Of a stretch of 9,282 bases of DNA, positions 6,498 through 9,282 are shown piece after piece. The first letter of the stretch is position 1. The number at the start of each line of letters is the position of its first letter. The translations under genes were made by a program, and so were the position numbers. The notes under the pieces are model-generated. The model was not told the origin of the DNA, did not search any database, and saw nothing but the letters and a program-made list of their open reading frames with translations. Origin of the DNA: Comamonadaceae bacterium (GTDB taxonomy: Bacteria > Pseudomonadota > Gammaproteobacteria > Burkholderiales > Burkholderiaceae_C); contig CANLWQ010000060.1 of assembly GCA_947494405.1 (NCBI GenBank), forward strand, positions 1 through 9,282, in the 5' to 3' direction.

Positions 6498-7136
6498 ATG
6501 CGTATAGCGTCATTTGTAGGCCAAAAAGGTGGCGTTGGCAAAAGCACCCTCGCCCGCGTGTTGGCAGTTACGGCGGCTAGAAAAGGCCACCAAGTTCTGC
6601 TGGGTGACTTCGATCTTGAGCAACTGTCCTGCATAGAGTGGAGCGCCACACGCCTGCGCAACGGTATAGAACCCGATATCGAAACCCGCGCTTTCAAAAG
6701 TTTGAAAAAACTTAAAAAAACGGTTGAGAACTTCGATCTTGTGGTGGTTGATACACGCGGCTTGGCGGATGAACTCACCACCGATGTCAGCCAAGAAAGC
6801 GATGTGGTGTTTCTGCCCACCGGCACATCCATGGATGATTTAAGACCCACATTGGCTTTGGCCCGCCGTTTGGCGAAGTCACGCAAGGTGGGCAACAAAA
6901 TTGTGTTGGTGCTCTCCAAAGTGGGTCGCTCCGAGCGACTGCTAGAAATTGCCAGAAGCGTGATTGAAGAAGCTGGCTTTGATGTGTTGGACAACATCTG
7001 GCCTGAGCGCGACGGTTTCCAATCCGACCTTGACATGGGACGCGCTGGCAGCGAGACACATAACCCGCATTTGCGCGAAGCCGCCCTGGGGATTGAAGCT
7101 AACTTGCTCGCACTGGCATTGGGATACAAGGCATAA
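6498..7136 (+). CDS. Orphan ParA/MinD-family ATPase
   Basis: 212-residue P-loop ATPase of the ParA/MinD (SIMIBI) class. The deviant Walker A is KGGVGKST (residues 10-17) with the signature lysine K10, followed by the A' region GDFDLEQLSCIEW (36-48; D37, D39) corresponding to the usual DxDPQxS...W, and Walker B LVVVDTRG (81-88; D85). Such ATPases dimerise on ATP, bind DNA or membrane nonspecifically, and position plasmids, chromosomes, carboxysomes or protein clusters. It lacks the N-terminal helix-turn-helix of large plasmid ParAs, and there is no ParB gene or obvious parS in the window, so chromosome partition is unlikely. The downstream CYTH-CHAD gene starts after 1 nt, implying an operon and perhaps shared function. 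The start is set by a good AGGA site and by the motif beginning at residue 8. Confidence 0.92.
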   Translation: MRIASFVGQKGGVGKSTLARVLAVTAARKGHQVLLGDFDLEQLSCIEWSATRLRNGIEPDIETRAFKSLKKLKKTVENFDLVVVDTRGLADELTTDVSQESDVVFLPTGTSMDDLRPTLALARRLAKSRKVGNKIVLVLSKVGRSERLLEIARSVIEEAGFDVLDNIWPERDGFQSDLDMGRAGSETHNPHLREAALGIEANLLALALGYKA

Positions 7137-7137
7137 G

Positions 7138-8697
7138 TTGAATACAAACACCTCTATAGAAACAGAATTGAAGTTTCATGTTCCCAAGTCTGCTGTCGCC
7201 TCATTTGAAAAAGCACTCCAACGCGGCGCTACGCAAACCCTGGTTTTAAAAGCACTTTATTTTGATACAGCGGGGCGACATCTTGCCCGGCAAAAAATCG
7301 CGCTGCGCTTGCGACTGGAAAATGACCAATGGATTCAAACCTTGAAAATTGCGGTCGGCCAGTCAATGCTCACCCGCATTGAATTGAATCACCCGCGCCC
7401 CAGCCCAGACTTGGATTTATCCGTTTACGCTGGCACACCAGCGGAATCGGTCATTGCTCACCTGAGTGAACCACTGTCAGTCAGTTATGAAACGCAGGTA
7501 TCACGTTTGATGCGTTTGGTTCGCACCCCTGTGGGCGCGGTTGAAGTTGCCTACGATCGCGGCTTTGTGCGTGCCGGCGGCCTGGATTTACCCATCTGCG
7601 AAGTTGAGTTGGAACTTAAGCTGGGAGGAGTCGCCGCACTTTTTTCCTTGGCCAGCCAATGGCAACTAAATCACGGACTGGTGATGGACGCGAGAAGCAA
7701 GGCCGAAAGAGGCGATCTTTTGGCAAGACTGAACCACAAGCTCACAGAGATTGACACCCAAGGCACTGAGAACCCAAGCCACTTGAAAGCGCTGGAGGTT
7801 GACAAGTTTTGGTCTGCACGAAACGCTAAACCCATCGCGCTTGTGGCGGACATGAGCGCAAGCCAAGGTTTGCAATGCGTGATGGCCGAGTGTTTGGAGC
7901 AGATCATCCGCAACTCGGCGGTGCTGGCACACATCGACACCATGGGTATCCATACGCTTGACACCACCGAACATGTGCATCAGTTGCGTGTGGGCATTCG
8001 CAGAATGCGCACAGCCTGGTCATTGTTCAAAGACCTGTGCGAATTACCCACGCAGGCGCAAAGAGACGGCATTAAAAAATACTTTGCCTTGCTAGGTGGT
8101 TCGCGTGACAACAATGTGCTTCTTAACGATTTGTTGCCTTTGCTGATTGAGGCTGGCCAGCCAACCTTGAATTTGCAAGAACAGGTGGTTGAAGACCATG
8201 CAAGCTCGGTAGCGCAAGACCCGTTGTTTCAGTCTTGGCTGGTGCAAATGAGTGCGTTCGTCCATTCCCCAGCACCTTCGTCTGGCATGTCGATTCCAAG
8301 CGTGCATCCGCAAAGGCTCACGAAAATTATGCTGCCCAAGCTCAGAAATTGGCACCGCAAGATTTTGAAAGAGGGTTTACATTTTGCGGATTTGGGCACA
8401 GAGGCCAGACATGAGTTGCGTAAAAGGGTTAAAAAACTCAGGTACGCATTGCAATTTACCGATGCATTGCTGCCGCACAAACAACTCAAGCCCTACTTGA
8501 AAGATCTCGCCAAGGTACAAAACATATTGGGTGAGATGAATGATTTGACCAATGCGCAAGAAAAATTCGCCACGCTCAGAGACTCTCAACCCAGCGCGTG
8601 GTTTGCCTGCGGTTGGATCACTTACAAGTTAGACCAGTTGCAAACAGATGCTGAGAATGCATTTCGCAAACTGTCATCCAACCCTTATTGGGATTGA
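7138..8697 (+). CDS. CYTH-CHAD domain protein (predicted triphosphatase / polyphosphate-binding)
   Basis: 519 residues with two domains. The N-terminal CYTH (triphosphate tunnel metalloenzyme) domain, about 1-200, has the ExExK motif (E8, E10, K12), the YFDTAGRHL and ALRLRLE segments, TLK, and CEVELELK near its end; these supply the acidic and basic residues of the tunnel. The C-terminal CHAD domain, about 260-510, has the two helical signatures HQLRVGIRRMR (H281, R284, R288, R289, R291) and RHELRKRVKKLRY (424-436), whose conserved His/Arg/Lys residues bind polyphosphate. E. coli YgiF (433 aa) has the same architecture and is an inorganic triphosphatase; CHAD proteins have been reported on polyphosphate granules. 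The start is a TTG at 7138, one base after the parA stop, with AAGG at 7128-7131; no in-frame ATG precedes the ExExK motif. The end overlaps dsbB by 13 bp, convergently. Confidence 0.95.
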   Translation: MNTNTSIETELKFHVPKSAVASFEKALQRGATQTLVLKALYFDTAGRHLARQKIALRLRLENDQWIQTLKIAVGQSMLTRIELNHPRPSPDLDLSVYAGTPAESVIAHLSEPLSVSYETQVSRLMRLVRTPVGAVEVAYDRGFVRAGGLDLPICEVELELKLGGVAALFSLASQWQLNHGLVMDARSKAERGDLLARLNHKLTEIDTQGTENPSHLKALEVDKFWSARNAKPIALVADMSASQGLQCVMAECLEQIIRNSAVLAHIDTMGIHTLDTTEHVHQLRVGIRRMRTAWSLFKDLCELPTQAQRDGIKKYFALLGGSRDNNVLLNDLLPLLIEAGQPTLNLQEQVVEDHASSVAQDPLFQSWLVQMSAFVHSPAPSSGMSIPSVHPQRLTKIMLPKLRNWHRKILKEGLHFADLGTEARHELRKRVKKLRYALQFTDALLPHKQLKPYLKDLAKVQNILGEMNDLTNAQEKFATLRDSQPSAWFACGWITYKLDQLQTDAENAFRKLSSNPYWD

Positions 8698-9206
8698 GCT
8701 CTGTCTTTGTAGCGCAAGACCGCAAATACCAGCAGCCAGACCGCGGTTGCCATGAACGCCACGAAAGACCAGTTGGCGATGGAGCCACCTAGAAAAGTCC
8801 AGTCCACTTTAGAGCAGTCACCGCCGCCTCGAAAAATCATGGGTATGGCTCTTTGCAGGGGAAAAGATTCAACCATGCCGTAAAAATCTCGCCCGCAGCT
8901 GAGCACTTCGGGCGGGTACCACTGCAACCAACTTTGGCGGGCCGCCACAAACGCGCCGCCCAAAGCCAGCACCGAGGCCAAGACAGCCATCACATGGCCG
9001 CGCCACCCTTGGTGCCAAAACACCGCGACCAAGGCAATCACGGCGACGCCTGTCATGGCGTAGCGCTGCACGATGCACATGGGGCAAGGCTCCAAGCCCA
9101 CCACATGTTGCAAATACAGGCCAAATGCAAACATAGCGATCCAAGCCAAGGCCACCAAGCCCCAAGTGATGCGAGGAGAGAGCGAACGCATAAAAGTCAA
9201 AAACAT
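8685..9206 (-). CDS. dsbB: Disulfide bond formation protein B
   Basis: Inner-membrane quinone-linked oxidase that re-oxidises DsbA in the periplasm. Four hydrophobic segments are visible: the start through LYLQHVVG, AMTGVAVIALVAVFW, VMAVLASVLALGGAFVA and WSFVAFMATAVWLLVFAVL. The first periplasmic pair is PCPMC; the second pair is the Cys of LSCGRDF and of GGDCSKVDW. Counted from the ATG at 9206 the cysteines are C41, C44, C104 and C131, almost the E. coli positions (41, 44, 104, 130), so I prefer this 173-residue start; a longer start at 9230 (181 residues) and a shorter one at 9191 are possible, none with a clear Shine-Dalgarno. The quinone-site Arg of VQRYAM is present. No dsbA is in view. 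The region from 9207 to the edge holds no other recognisable gene. Confidence 0.95.
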   Translation of the reverse strand: MFLTFMRSLSPRITWGLVALAWIAMFAFGLYLQHVVGLEPCPMCIVQRYAMTGVAVIALVAVFWHQGWRGHVMAVLASVLALGGAFVAARQSWLQWYPPEVLSCGRDFYGMVESFPLQRAIPMIFRGGGDCSKVDWTFLGGSIANWSFVAFMATAVWLLVFAVLRYKDRAQSQ

Positions 9207-9282
9207 GAAATCAACCCGTTTGTGAAGCATTCAGTCTAGCGCTTTTGCATTACTCGCCAATACCCTTGTGTTCAAAGCCCTG

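Noticed and set aside
6964..7137. N-terminal extension of the CYTH-CHAD protein starting inside parA
   Set aside because: It overlaps parA in another frame, has no CYTH sequence, and the ExExK motif begins just after the TTG at 7138.
6458..7147. 229-codon open frame on the minus strand across the ParA gene
   Set aside because: It is antiparallel to a clear ParA ATPase, has a Ser/Arg-rich composition typical of a reverse-frame shadow, and shows no motif.
8853..9239. 128-codon plus-strand open frame opposite dsbB
   Set aside because: dsbB is unambiguous from its four cysteines and membrane segments; the opposite frame is His/Gln-rich shadow sequence.
1..9282. CRISPR array, tRNA, rRNA or insertion-sequence transposase
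   Set aside because: No evenly spaced repeat series, no cloverleaf or rRNA signature, and no transposase frame was seen; the palindromes occur only twice and lie within hrpA.

Overview
The window looks like the chromosome of a betaproteobacterium, probably a freshwater Comamonadaceae member (Limnohabitans/Rhodoferax-like). This is inferred from protein flavour (HrpA with a C-terminal DUF3418 region, fused kinase-GNAT ArgA, beta-type DsbB), moderate GC, and a hrpA-argA neighbourhood I associate with that family. No database search was possible.

Layout. (1) Positions 1-3876, minus strand: nearly all of hrpA, a DEAH-box RNA helicase of at least 1292 codons, running off the left edge. Its frame is open throughout but carries two in-frame palindromic GGGGTCAG...CTGACCCC elements. 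One lies between helicase motifs I and Ia; the other is a larger nested one in the C-terminal region. Each is bordered on the same side by a perfect 9-bp tandem duplication. (2) Positions 3895-4651: a 14-bp-arm inverted repeat at the divergent hrpA/vapB start region, then a vapBC-type toxin-antitoxin pair overlapping by ATGA. (3) Positions 4663-6012: argA, N-acetylglutamate synthase, 11 bp behind vapC and without a visible Shine-Dalgarno. (4) Positions 6113-6394: a small acidic Ala/His-rich protein of unknown function. (5) Positions 6439-8697: a good sigma70-like promoter, a small orphan ParA/MinD-type ATPase, and 1 nt later a CYTH-CHAD protein starting with TTG. (6) Positions 8685-9206, minus strand: dsbB, whose end overlaps the CYTH-CHAD gene tail-to-tail by 13 bp.

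How they work together. hrpA, argA and dsbB are housekeeping genes. vapBC is an accessory module wedged between hrpA and argA, and its probable operator also covers the hrpA start region. The most suggestive functional unit is the ParA-CYTH-CHAD gene pair. ParA-type ATPases place cargo along the nucleoid, CHAD domains bind polyphosphate, and CYTH domains hydrolyse triphosphate-like substrates, so the pair could position or control polyphosphate granules. The most unusual sequence signal is the pair of REP-like palindromes domesticated inside the hrpA coding sequence.
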